From: an uncultured Bacteroidota bacterium
GTDB lineage: Bacteria > Bacteroidota > Bacteroidia > Bacteroidales > CAIWKO01
Length of the DNA: 27,011 nucleotides
Assembly: GCA_937934705.1 (NCBI GenBank)
Contig: CALGYY010000162.1
Span: 1 to 27,011 of the forward strand
Direction: 5' to 3'
Shown in pieces: positions 1 to 5,968 of the stretch. Below the pieces are notes generated by a model. The model saw only the letters and a list, made by a program, of their open reading frames with translations. It was not told the DNA's origin and did no database searches. Within the stretch, counting starts at the first letter, position 1, and each line of letters opens with the position of its first letter. The position numbers and the translations under genes were made by a program.

Positions 1-1
1 G

Positions 2-118
2 ATCACACTGACGGCCGTTACAATCAACTCTCTTCTTGAAGTAGCCCTCTATGCCGGCACATCGACATTGGTAGGCAATGCTGCAACACTTAGCCGCGAA
101 TTGTATTCCAAGGCGTGA
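2..118 (+). CDS. Possible 3' end of a protein entering from the left
   Basis: Frame 2 is open from the window edge to a TGA at 116-118, giving about 38 residues ending in SRELYSKA. The other two plus frames close within the first 40 bases. The peptide is hydrophobic and Thr/Ala/Leu-rich (it contains LLEVALYAG), which is compatible with the C-terminus of a real protein. It would overlap the end of the convergent ATPase gene by 29 bases. A run of 38 open codons is not rare by chance, so this is only a candidate partial gene, and no family is recognised. Confidence 0.3.
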   Translation: MTLTAVTINSLLEVALYAGTSTLVGNAATLSRELYSKA

Positions 119-1478
119 TCCCTGCCCCGCAGTCTATATCGAAAATCTCAAACGTCCGCCCCTTCTCCAAAAACCGGTTCTTTACCATTTCTGCAATTCC
201 ATCGGAAACCGCAACCGCGATATCAGAATCATGCACAATTTCGTAAGAGCCGCGCATTTGCCCGGTCTTGGTCGATTGGGAGATGGTGATCAACGCGGAA
301 TTGCTGTACAAGATTCTGAGTTCTTTTAGTTCCGATGCCCCGATGCGCATATTGTCGAGACTGTCGATAAAGATAAAATTGTAGGTGTTGGGCTTGACTT
401 CATTCACAAGGTCCTGATAGGTGCGCAGGTCTGCTAAGTAAAGGTTTTCTGTGGCGGCCTTGTTGTTGATGAATTTGTCTTTCATCGTCTTGGAGAATCC
501 TTCTTCGCCGCTCACATAGATGACTAAGCCGAAGTTTTCAGCCAGGAAGTTGGCAAACTGTATGGCAAAGGTCGATTTCCCTTCCCCTGCCATGCCGTGA
601 ATGGCACAATGAAAATTGATGGAGGGGAGACCGAAAAACTGTTTCCAGCGACCTGTAAAATTCAATGCCTGGTACTCCATTTCGGTCAGGTGCGCGCTGC
701 TGATGATCTTACTTCCGTTGTTAACGTTTGCAATGACCTTTGGCGGAGCCGTTATCTGCTTACTAACGTTTACCTCACGTTTAATGGGGGCATTTAAAAC
801 TGGTTTTTCGGGTTGGACGCTCAGGTTCAGGGCTGGTTTGTCTTCCACTTCCTTCTCAAGCGTTATAAAGCGTTTAGTCTTGCCTATCAAAGCTTTCAGT
901 TCCTCAATTTCCGCATCATAAAACACCAACTTAACGTTTATTTCCCGGACACTAACGTTTACCTTAGCGATATCGGCTTGCCGCTGCTTTTCGCGGTTCT
1001 CTTTAGTCATGAGTTCAACGAACAGGCCACCGCAAAAGCCGAGAATACCGCCCTTGACTGCCCCTTCTAAACGTTTATTGGGGTTGTTCTTATCTGCCTT
1101 AGCGTTACTATAACCGATGAGGGATCCTGTTCCCGTTCCGAGCAGGAGGAGACCTCCCGTTCCATCCTGTTTTAACGTTTGCAACTGTGCTATTAACGTT
1201 TCTTTCTGCGATTGCAAACGTTTACGCTCAAGTTCCTTCATTTGCAGCTTCGATTGCAAATCGAGGTATTCTTTATTTGGAATGGTTTCGGTGACGGTTC
1301 TTTTCACCGGCTTATCATCCACCAATCCCTTTAACTGTTTTACAAAATTTTCTCCGGCATTTTTTTGCTGCTTGTTATTTTGCCAAAAGGATGACCGGCA
1401 CGACGAACTGCAAAACTTTGCATCGTCGCGCTGCGCGGAAAATTGCTTTCCGCATTGCTTACAAGTTTTTGCTTTCAT
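90..1478 (-). CDS. Zinc-finger RecA-like P-loop ATPase, probable mobile-element replication/partition protein
   Basis: A 462-residue protein if read from the ATG at 1478. A start at 1511 is possible, but its 11 extra codons lie inside a hairpin and T-run (1478-1517) that looks like a terminator. The N-terminus has a zinc-binding pattern (C6, C9, C23, C27). Next come a charged coiled-coil-like stretch (about 70-105), a Gly-rich hydrophobic pair of segments (about 107-157) and a Lys/Val-rich linker. The C-terminal RecA-like ATPase has Walker A GMAGEGKST at 295-303 and Walker B FIFIDSLD at about 368-375. Such ATPases occur as RepA- or DnaB/RadA-like proteins of plasmids and integrative elements. 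It is the last gene of a leftward operon after an excisionase-like HTH protein. Its coding sequence carries a helically phased DNA motif array (721-1224). The ATPase fold is clear; the replication or partition role is inferred. Confidence 0.75.
   Translation of the reverse strand: MKAKTCKQCGKQFSAQRDDAKFCSSSCRSSFWQNNKQQKNAGENFVKQLKGLVDDKPVKRTVTETIPNKEYLDLQSKLQMKELERKRLQSQKETLIAQLQTLKQDGTGGLLLLGTGTGSLIGYSNAKADKNNPNKRLEGAVKGGILGFCGGLFVELMTKENREKQRQADIAKVNVSVREINVKLVFYDAEIEELKALIGKTKRFITLEKEVEDKPALNLSVQPEKPVLNAPIKREVNVSKQITAPPKVIANVNNGSKIISSAHLTEMEYQALNFTGRWKQFFGLPSINFHCAIHGMAGEGKSTFAIQFANFLAENFGLVIYVSGEEGFSKTMKDKFINNKAATENLYLADLRTYQDLVNEVKPNTYNFIFIDSLDNMRIGASELKELRILYSNSALITISQSTKTGQMRGSYEIVHDSDIAVAVSDGIAEMVKNRFLEKGRTFEIFDIDCGAGITPWNTIRG
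721..1224. repeat. Helically phased array of 12 YTARCGTTTA-like motifs inside the ATPase gene
   Basis: Nine ACGTT and three GCGTT cores lie here, most in the context YTAACGTTTA. The CG centres are at 725.5, 767.5, 778.5, 861.5, 871.5, 935.5, 956.5, 1072.5, 1103.5, 1176.5, 1197.5 and 1219.5. Successive spacings are 42, 11, 83, 10, 64, 21, 116, 31, 73, 21 and 22 bp. Every centre lies within 1 bp of a 10.5-bp lattice counted from the first. The motifs are read in all three codon frames on the minus strand (Asn-Val, Lys-Arg-Leu, Glu-Thr-Leu), so protein repetition does not explain them. No further RCGTT core was found in the rest of the gene. This looks like a multi-site protein-binding element with all sites on one DNA face; its binding partner is unknown. 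Confidence 0.8.
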
Positions 1479-1517
1479 AAAAGTAAAAAAATGCGGGAGT
1501 AACATCGTCACTCCCGC
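1478..1517 (-). terminator. Intrinsic terminator or attenuator upstream of the ATPase gene
   Basis: GCGGGAGT (1493-1500) and ACTCCCGC (1510-1517) form a perfect 8-bp stem with a 9-nt loop. On the minus strand this is followed at once by A and seven Ts. It sits between the stop of the 63-residue gene and the preferred ATG of the ATPase gene. It would therefore reduce read-through from the small upstream genes, and it argues against the longer ATPase start at 1511. Confidence 0.6.
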
Positions 1518-1534
1518 GGGTTAATATTCGTTTT

Positions 1535-1726
1535 TTATTCCTCATCCGACACCGCCAGTTCTTCAAGCTCTTCGATGGCGCTACGGTTGTTCTTATTGTA
1601 GTGCACATCGATCAGAAGCTCGTTGTCCTGGGTTGTGCCGGTGATTTCATTTTCCAGTTCATGAGTTTCCAGAATCTCGGCAAACTCAACAATGTTGTCC
1701 GGGTGGACGGTAAATTCGATTTTCAT
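1535..1726 (-). CDS. Small acidic hypothetical protein (63 aa)
   Basis: This 63-residue protein starts MKIEFTVHPDN and ends in an acidic tail (LEELAVSDEE). It contains an alternating beta-like segment (NELLIDVHYN) and no Cys, signal peptide or membrane segment. No family is recognised. It lies between the HTH gene and the ATPase gene, all leftward, so it is probably an accessory of the same mobile element. A terminator-like hairpin directly follows its stop codon, so it may be expressed more strongly than the ATPase downstream. Confidence 0.55.
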   Translation of the reverse strand: MKIEFTVHPDNIVEFAEILETHELENEITGTTQDNELLIDVHYNKNNRSAIEELEELAVSDEE

Positions 1727-1738
1727 AATTGTTCTGTA

Positions 1739-1855
1739 TTAAAGGTTTGACTTGCTTTCAGTAGGATCAGGGGGCTTCAACACCAATGGGGGCGACTTAT
1801 TTGAAAAGTCGGGCTGATGCATGCCTTTGATATGGCCAATTGAATTGTCTTTCAT
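1739..1855 (-). CDS. Candidate 38-residue small protein
   Basis: An ATG at 1855 opens a 38-codon frame ending at TAA (1739-1741). It fits neatly between the stop of the HTH gene (1871) and the start of the 63-residue gene (1726), leaving only about 12-15 bases on each side. The peptide begins MKDNSIGHIKG and has a Pro/Lys-rich second half (SPPLVLKPPDP). The tight operon-like spacing is the main argument for it. No family is recognised, and a chance frame of this length is possible. Confidence 0.4.
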   Translation of the reverse strand: MKDNSIGHIKGMHQPDFSNKSPPLVLKPPDPTESKSNL

Positions 1856-1870
1856 GGTCGGTACTTCTGA

Positions 1871-2128
1871 TTAAAGATTGGGTAATGGTTCTGCGCTTTT
1901 CTTACCCTTGCGTAAATAGTTCTCTATTTCCTCCTCGGCAATGCGACCATCGCTGGTTGTCCTGATCACGCCTTCCCTGATGCGCTTTGTGATTGTGGCG
2001 TGTGATACCCCCAGTCGCTTCGCGATCTGGTTTACTGTATATGTTTTGTCACGGTTGATCTTCCTGAAAAACTCTTCCAGGGCTGATACCACAACAGCTT
2101 TGATCTCTTGCATTGATTCCTTATCCAT
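1871..2128 (-). CDS. Excisionase-like helix-turn-helix DNA-binding protein
   Basis: An 85-residue protein. A Lys/Arg-rich N-terminal helix leads into a winged-HTH of the excisionase/MerR-like type: YTVNQIAKRLGVSHATITKR (about 31-50) followed by IREGVIRTTSDGRIAEEEIENYLRK-type wing and helix residues. The pattern (a tool-for-binding HTH, then 'I...GRI..EEIE.YL') is typical of small Xis/Cox or plasmid accessory DNA-binding proteins. It is the first gene of the leftward operon that ends with the ATPase. It is divergent from an XRE-type regulator, as in phage or ICE control switches. A directional or transcriptional role is inferred. Confidence 0.7.
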   Translation of the reverse strand: MDKESMQEIKAVVVSALEEFFRKINRDKTYTVNQIAKRLGVSHATITKRIREGVIRTTSDGRIAEEEIENYLRKGKKSAEPLPNL

Positions 2129-2235
2129 GTCTTTTCTATTTTAAAACTAGTATTCTCAATGGCTCTTTCGTGTGTGGTTCAACCTCAGACCCTGAAAGAT
2201 TATTTGTGAAAAGTCTAGTTTTAATTAATTTTCTG

Positions 2236-2243
2236 TATTTTTG
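2236..2243 (+). promoter_or_regulatory. Bacteroidota -7 element (TATTTTTG) for the XRE gene
   Basis: The octamer matches the TAnnTTTG -7 consensus of Bacteroidota and points toward the XRE gene, giving a leader of about 120 nt. No convincing -33 TTG was found at the usual spacing, so the call is tentative. Confidence 0.35.
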
Positions 2244-2293
2244 CATTTGCATACTCAGCACAAATCATTGTTGTATTATAATGAATGAATATG

Positions 2294-2325
2294 CAAAGAT
2301 AGTAATGTATTATCACTTAATGCAA
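2294..2325 (-). promoter_or_regulatory. Leftward Bacteroidota promoter for the HTH-ATPase operon
   Basis: On the minus strand TATCTTTG (2301-2294) matches TAnnTTTG exactly. A TTG lies 21 nt upstream (2325-2323), near the expected -33 position. It faces the rightward element at 2236, so the two predicted transcripts would overlap at their 5' ends. Confidence 0.45.
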
Positions 2326-2337
2326 GTGCATTATCAC
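2306..2337. promoter_or_regulatory. Direct-repeat operator candidate TGYATTATCAC x2
   Basis: TGTATTATCAC at 2306-2316 and TGCATTATCAC at 2327-2337 are 21 bp apart, two helical turns. An AATGCA-AG-TGCATT inverted repeat (2319-2332) overlaps the second copy. They cover the -33/spacer region of the predicted leftward promoter, where binding by the neighbouring XRE or excisionase-like protein would repress it. Confidence 0.45.
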
Positions 2338-2371
2338 ATTATTTATCAACAATCGTCAATTCAATTCATAT

Positions 2372-2923
2372 ATGAGTGATCTACAGATAGATAAAAAACT
2401 TAAGGAACTGGCCAAGAAGCAAGATGTTTCAATCAGGCAGCTCTGCCAGCGGGTCAATGTGACAGAAGCCGGCCTTGCTTTTTCGCTGAAAAACGACACG
2501 CTCAAGGTTGGTCTGCTGCAAAAGATCGCAGACGAACTCGGAGTGGAGATCGGCTATTTCTTCCAATCGGAAGATAAGACCAAGGAACGGTCATTTGACT
2601 TCATGAAAGATCATTGGGCGGATCTTGTTGATTTCTTAAAGGACTTGAAATTCATCATGGCCAATGATAAAATCAGCAAGCTGGTTGACGATGCGTACCT
2701 GGGGCGACGAGAAGAGATGTACCGGAAGTTTCAGGAAATAAGCAAGCAGCTAAACGGGGGGACACCCTCTAAAGAAAGCAAGGATGCCATGTCGATGGGC
2801 ATTCAGTTTAAAATAGATTCGCTGCTTGTTTTTTGGGAAGTGTTTTATATGTATATTTACGAAGCGGAAAACAGCCAGACTCCGCCATCGACAGTCGTTG
2901 CAAAGAAGAAGAAAACGAAATGA
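2372..2923 (+). CDS. XRE-type HTH regulator with an uncharacterised C-terminal region
   Basis: A 183-residue protein. Residues about 5-65 form a Cro/C1-type HTH: IDKKLKELAKKQDVSIRQLC, a recognition-helix region (VTEAGLAFSLKND) and KIADELGVEIGYFF. The rest is helical and charged, with no enzymatic motif that I recognise, and ends in a Lys-rich tail. It is divergent from the excisionase-like HTH gene and separated from it by a 243-bp AT-rich region with putative operators. This suggests a repressor that maintains the element in its quiescent state. The DNA-binding function is well supported; the target is inferred. Confidence 0.7.
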   Translation: MSDLQIDKKLKELAKKQDVSIRQLCQRVNVTEAGLAFSLKNDTLKVGLLQKIADELGVEIGYFFQSEDKTKERSFDFMKDHWADLVDFLKDLKFIMANDKISKLVDDAYLGRREEMYRKFQEISKQLNGGTPSKESKDAMSMGIQFKIDSLLVFWEVFYMYIYEAENSQTPPSTVVAKKKKTK

Positions 2924-3000
2924 AGATGTTTCACAATTGCTTCACAATAGACCCATTAATAAGCATGTAACGAATTATATAATAGTGAAATAAGTTCTTT

Positions 3001-3025
3001 TAGGTTCAGAATCCCTACGCTCCAC
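3001..3025 (+). other. tRNA-3'-end-like scrap, possible attachment-site relic
   Basis: The bases 'ggttcagaatccctacgctc' plus CAC resemble a T-arm and 3' acceptor strand (compare GGTTCGAATCCC), with one inserted base. No complete tRNA precedes it. Tyrosine integrases of mobile elements often recombine at tRNA 3' ends and leave such fragments. No second copy exists in the window, so this is only suggestive. Confidence 0.25.
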
Positions 3026-3088
3026 AAAAAAGAGAGTGAGATTGAGAGTGAGACTTGAGCAGTTCTTAGGTCTCACTCTCTTTTTTGT
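3024..3088. repeat. 18-bp perfect inverted repeat with two competing left arms
   Basis: Bases 3024-3041 pair perfectly with 3071-3088 (A-rich then GAGAGTGAGA, against TCTCACTCTC then T-rich). A second left arm, GAGAGTGAGAC at 3044-3054, can pair instead with 3070-3080. Further CTCACTCTC-like copies follow up to about 3117. It lies just downstream of the four-helix-bundle gene and could be a bidirectional terminator or the end of the cassette carrying that gene. Confidence 0.6.
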
Positions 3089-3121
3089 CTCAAAACTCAC
3101 TCTCAAACTCAAACTCATCCT

Positions 3122-3475
3122 TTAGCTCTTTTCATCCAGCTTTTTGATCAGGTCCCACAGCATTTTTGATATTTCCTCCAATTGCCCGTAGAATTTCAGA
3201 AATACCTCCTTGTTGATCTGCCCTTCTTCCAATAACAGGTCAAGCATTGCCACACACTTAAATGAACTTCCTCTTGAAGTTACGAGGAAGTTCTTTCGGT
3301 CTTTGGTTGTAAAACGGGAGGATCCCTCTGCAATGTTCAGTAAGATACTTGTACAAGCCCGTCTTAGCTGATCATTAATTGTTTTATCGAAATGCATCCC
3401 GGATCGCAGTTTACCTGCATCTACCACCAGATTTTTCGTTTTCTGGTAAACATCAAGTTTTTGGAAGTCAAACAT
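3122..3475 (-). CDS. Four-helix-bundle protein (S23 / 23S rRNA intervening-sequence protein family)
   Basis: A 117-residue protein from the ATG at 3475; an upstream ATG at 3502 would overlap the predicted promoter. It begins MFDFQKLDVYQKTKNLV and contains the family hallmarks QLRRA, SILLNIAEGSSR and KDRKNFL, with the spacing seen in the S23/IVP family (about 115-125 residues). Members form pentameric four-helix bundles. They occur in 23S rRNA intervening sequences and as free-standing genes scattered through Bacteroidota, and are distantly related to the DGR accessory protein Avd. Their cellular role is not established. Here the gene runs head-on into the 5' side of a truncated integrase, suggesting it arrived as a small cassette. 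Confidence 0.85.
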   Translation of the reverse strand: MFDFQKLDVYQKTKNLVVDAGKLRSGMHFDKTINDQLRRACTSILLNIAEGSSRFTTKDRKNFLVTSRGSSFKCVAMLDLLLEEGQINKEVFLKFYGQLEEISKMLWDLIKKLDEKS

Positions 3476-4274
3476 GGATTTATTTGTTTTGTTTAGAAGC
3501 AAAGTTAGCGAATTGTTGACCTATACCAGTCAGGTAACGAAGCTGAAGAAATTCAAGCCGGAGTTGCGATTTGCCGATATGAGCATCGACTTTCTGAAAC
3601 GGTACGATGTGTATATGATCAGCACTTTGAAAAACAAGACCAACACCCATTACAAAAGCATGGCGTTCATCAAGACCGTCTGGTTTCAGGCAATGACGGA
3701 CGGACTGGTCACGGTGAACATTTTCAAAAACTTCCCGCTGAAGAAAAAGCAGGGGAACCGCAGTTTCCTGGATATGGAAGAACTCAGGTTGCTGGAAGCG
3801 CTGTTAAACGCGAATATCCTGGACTCCCAAAGCAATGTTTTGAAGTACTTTTTATTCGCCTGTTATACCGGACTACGTTTCCTCGACATCAAAAATCTGC
3901 GGCACACCAATCTTGTGGAGGGCGACATTCTGCAAATGGAGATGCACAAAACAAAGGACATCGTCAGAATTCCCCTGATTGACCGCGCTAAGCGGCTCAT
4001 CGAACCCGGCTTTGAAAACCAGCCGGTTTTCCGGGTTGCCACCAATCAGGTGACCAATCGATATCTCAAAGAACTCATGGATCTGGCCGGAATAAAAAAG
4101 ACCATCAGTTTCCATTGCGCCCGCCACACCTTTGCAACGATCTCAATTGATCTGGGGCTGCCCCTTGAGGTCATAAGCAAGCTTCTCGGCCACAAAGACC
4201 TTAAAACAACGCAGATTTATGCGAAGATTCTGGACAGCGTGAAGATTAAGGAAATGGAGAAGTGGAATAGTTAA
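3474..4274 (+). CDS. Tyrosine site-specific integrase, 5'-truncated
   Basis: The open frame gives 266 residues, but the first dozen overlap the start and promoter of the opposing four-helix-bundle gene. Recognisable integrase begins near ELLTYTSQVTKLKKFKPELR. The catalytic domain is complete: R135 (TGLRFLD), K159/K161 (MHKTKD), H214-x-x-R217 (HCARHTF), H240 (LLGHKDL) and the nucleophile Y249 (QIYAK). Bacteroidota phage and ICE integrases usually have about 400 residues; the arm-binding domain and part of the core-binding domain are missing here. The start codon lies in a CATG shared with the opposite gene, so it may be fortuitous. It is probably a relic of the element to the left and unlikely to support integration unaided. 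Confidence 0.8.
   Translation: MDLFVLFRSKVSELLTYTSQVTKLKKFKPELRFADMSIDFLKRYDVYMISTLKNKTNTHYKSMAFIKTVWFQAMTDGLVTVNIFKNFPLKKKQGNRSFLDMEELRLLEALLNANILDSQSNVLKYFLFACYTGLRFLDIKNLRHTNLVEGDILQMEMHKTKDIVRIPLIDRAKRLIEPGFENQPVFRVATNQVTNRYLKELMDLAGIKKTISFHCARHTFATISIDLGLPLEVISKLLGHKDLKTTQIYAKILDSVKIKEMEKWNS
3500..3507 (-). promoter_or_regulatory. -7 element (TAACTTTG) of the four-helix-bundle gene
   Basis: On the minus strand the octamer matches TAnnTTTG and lies about 25 nt upstream of the ATG at 3475. It falls within the first codons of the open frame leading into the integrase, which suggests that the integrase sequence starts to the right of about 3508. Confidence 0.45.
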
Positions 4275-4281
4275 TGCCATA

Positions 4282-4968
4282 TTACTTTGCTTTGGGCATC
4301 GGCAACTTAATGTTTGGATTGGCCTTGAAAAATGGATCAAGAACTGACATGTCATAAATCAGAAATTCCTTTACAAATGATAGTTCCTTAAACGCAGAAC
4401 GATGACATTTTCTGAATTTTGATTTTTCACAGATCGGGCAGAAGGCCGTCCTGACAGGATCAAAATCGTTTATTATAAGTGTAAACATTTTTATAAAGTC
4501 ACTAGGGCTTTTAGCTTTTAGTTTCTCTTGATAATACTCGATTCTGCCAACAATCCCATGTGAATATTCACCAAACGGGTAATATCCCTCTCTTTTTCGG
4601 TAGGATTGATTTGCAAGGTACGGTATTGCAAAGCGTTTAATATAATCCATGATGTGTAGGCCATCTTTGCAAATAATCTTTTCATTCATGGGAACATCAA
4701 TGCAGCAAGACTTATCGTTACTCTCATATACGTGCCAGTCTGCAATTTTTGGGAATGCATCCCCCACTTCAAAAAGTTTCGGGAAGCTTAATGGGTATCT
4801 TTCGCTGCCTTTAATTTCCACAGAATATGTATCCCACAAAGTGCCCTTAGAATCAATGATGTCAATTTCACCGGCGAGAAACAACTCCCCAGAATTCTCG
4901 ACTATTCTCAGTTTATCAAATTCACGAGGAACCGAATAGCAGTCAATCTCAAACTGAAGGTTTTTCAT
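4282..4968 (-). CDS. E2-like conjugating protein of type II (E2-only) CBASS, with a SEC-C-like zinc tail
   Basis: A 228-residue protein. The middle carries the prokaryotic-E2 pattern: YPLSFP (59-64), AFP (71-73), then WHVYESNDKSCCIDVP with the likely catalytic Cys at 89 (or 88). The C-terminal part has a CxxC...C-H cluster (FCPICEKSKFRKCH), resembling a SEC-C zinc knuckle. In type II CBASS, E2-like enzymes conjugate the C-terminus of the CD-NTase and thereby prime cyclic-nucleotide synthesis. No E1 or JAB protease gene is present, so this resembles the short E2-only subtype. Its ATG overlaps the CD-NTase stop by one base (TAATG), indicating translational coupling. The 3' end converges on the integrase, 8 bases apart. 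Confidence 0.7.
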   Translation of the reverse strand: MKNLQFEIDCYSVPREFDKLRIVENSGELFLAGEIDIIDSKGTLWDTYSVEIKGSERYPLSFPKLFEVGDAFPKIADWHVYESNDKSCCIDVPMNEKIICKDGLHIMDYIKRFAIPYLANQSYRKREGYYPFGEYSHGIVGRIEYYQEKLKAKSPSDFIKMFTLIINDFDPVRTAFCPICEKSKFRKCHRSAFKELSFVKEFLIYDMSVLDPFFKANPNIKLPMPKAK

Positions 4969-5966
4969 TATTCAGCATACGGTCTTGTAGAAGAAGGAAT
5001 TACAGATCTAAGCCCAGCAGATGCATTTGAATCATCTTCAGCATCCTCACCCAGAGGAAATCGCGTACTTAAATGGGTTCTCCAAAATTGTGTTGCTTTT
5101 CGGTAGTTCTTTTCCTGGAGTGCCTTTTTAGCATCATCAATGAAATCAGAAAGGCATTTCATGAAATAATCCTTCTGAGTATAACCAGCCAACAAATCTT
5201 CTCCTTTAGGTGTGGTGGGTCGATAGCAAGCAAATTCTAATTGTAACTTCGATTGAATCGTAACTAGGGTTTCCTTCAACGAGATATCGTCTCGATTCTC
5301 CCGATATACAAAGTTCTCCGTGGCCAGAATTGTCAATATTAACCCACTTGGCATTTTTTTTCCCGAATTTAAAAACTCCCTGTTATCCCGCCAACCTTTG
5401 ATATATCTTACTAATCGCCGTAATTGCGGGTTCGCGTCCGCCTGATCGTTAAACCATTTTGAAAACTCCTGTGGATCACTAAATATATAGTCATCACGCT
5501 TATGCGCCAATTCCGGGACGTCGCCCTGTTTATAATAAATTGGATTGTCGATGTGATGTCCATCTGCAAAAACAGTTCTAACACAAGTATTCTTATCAAT
5601 AGGATCAGAATCTGTATGCCCATCAACAGCTTGATAAACCCAGTTGTGATAGGTTGCCGGGGTGTTGCGGTCTTTTTTATTGTCATTTCCAATAAAATAA
5701 ACCCCATCATCTACATCATAGTAGAGCTTCGTTTTTTCAACATCCCCCTCCAATATCTTTCTTGGAATCGGATTAATAATAGTATCCATAGACATGGATC
5801 CCTGACCTCCAAATTTAGGTTGAATCTCTTTAGGTTTGTTATCCTTGAACCAGTTCCTGATCCGATTCCGAATTTCCTTACGAGAACTTTTTAAACTTTT
5901 TCTTCTCGCGTCAGTTAACCTAATTTCACCATTATAGGTGTCAAAATGTTTGTTACAATTAGCCAT
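4968..5966 (-). CDS. CD-NTase (DncV-like cyclic-oligonucleotide synthase) of CBASS
   Basis: A 332-residue protein. The nucleotidyltransferase core shows the substrate loop GGQGS at 53-57, the metal-binding DxD in YDVDDGVY (D84, D86) and a third acidic residue in HIDNPIYY (about D140). This order and spacing match DncV/CdnD-type cGAS-like enzymes. A helical C-terminal half follows, as expected. On phage sensing such enzymes make cyclic di- or trinucleotides; with a CapV-type partner the product is often 3'3'-cGAMP, though the product here cannot be read from sequence. The C-terminus is RPYAE, ending in Glu rather than the Gly or Ala expected for E2 conjugation. It is the third gene of the operon, 2 bases after the capV stop. 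Confidence 0.85.
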   Translation of the reverse strand: MANCNKHFDTYNGEIRLTDARRKSLKSSRKEIRNRIRNWFKDNKPKEIQPKFGGQGSMSMDTIINPIPRKILEGDVEKTKLYYDVDDGVYFIGNDNKKDRNTPATYHNWVYQAVDGHTDSDPIDKNTCVRTVFADGHHIDNPIYYKQGDVPELAHKRDDYIFSDPQEFSKWFNDQADANPQLRRLVRYIKGWRDNREFLNSGKKMPSGLILTILATENFVYRENRDDISLKETLVTIQSKLQLEFACYRPTTPKGEDLLAGYTQKDYFMKCLSDFIDDAKKALQEKNYRKATQFWRTHLSTRFPLGEDAEDDSNASAGLRSVIPSSTRPYAE

Positions 5967-5968
5967 GA

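Noticed and set aside
1067..1224. The ACGTT motifs as a codon-usage effect of Asn-Val or Lys-Arg-Leu peptide repeats.
   Set aside because: The motifs occur in all three codon frames and the peptide around them is not repetitive, so a protein-level explanation fails.
3024..3120. CRISPR-like or simple tandem repeat array (GAGAGTGAG / CTCACTCTC).
   Set aside because: There are no regular spacers or constant unit length and only a few copies. An inverted repeat/terminator-like structure explains it better.
3122..3475. Avd-like gene implying a diversity-generating retroelement.
   Set aside because: No reverse transcriptase, template repeat or variable repeat is present in the window; the protein fits the S23/IVP branch.
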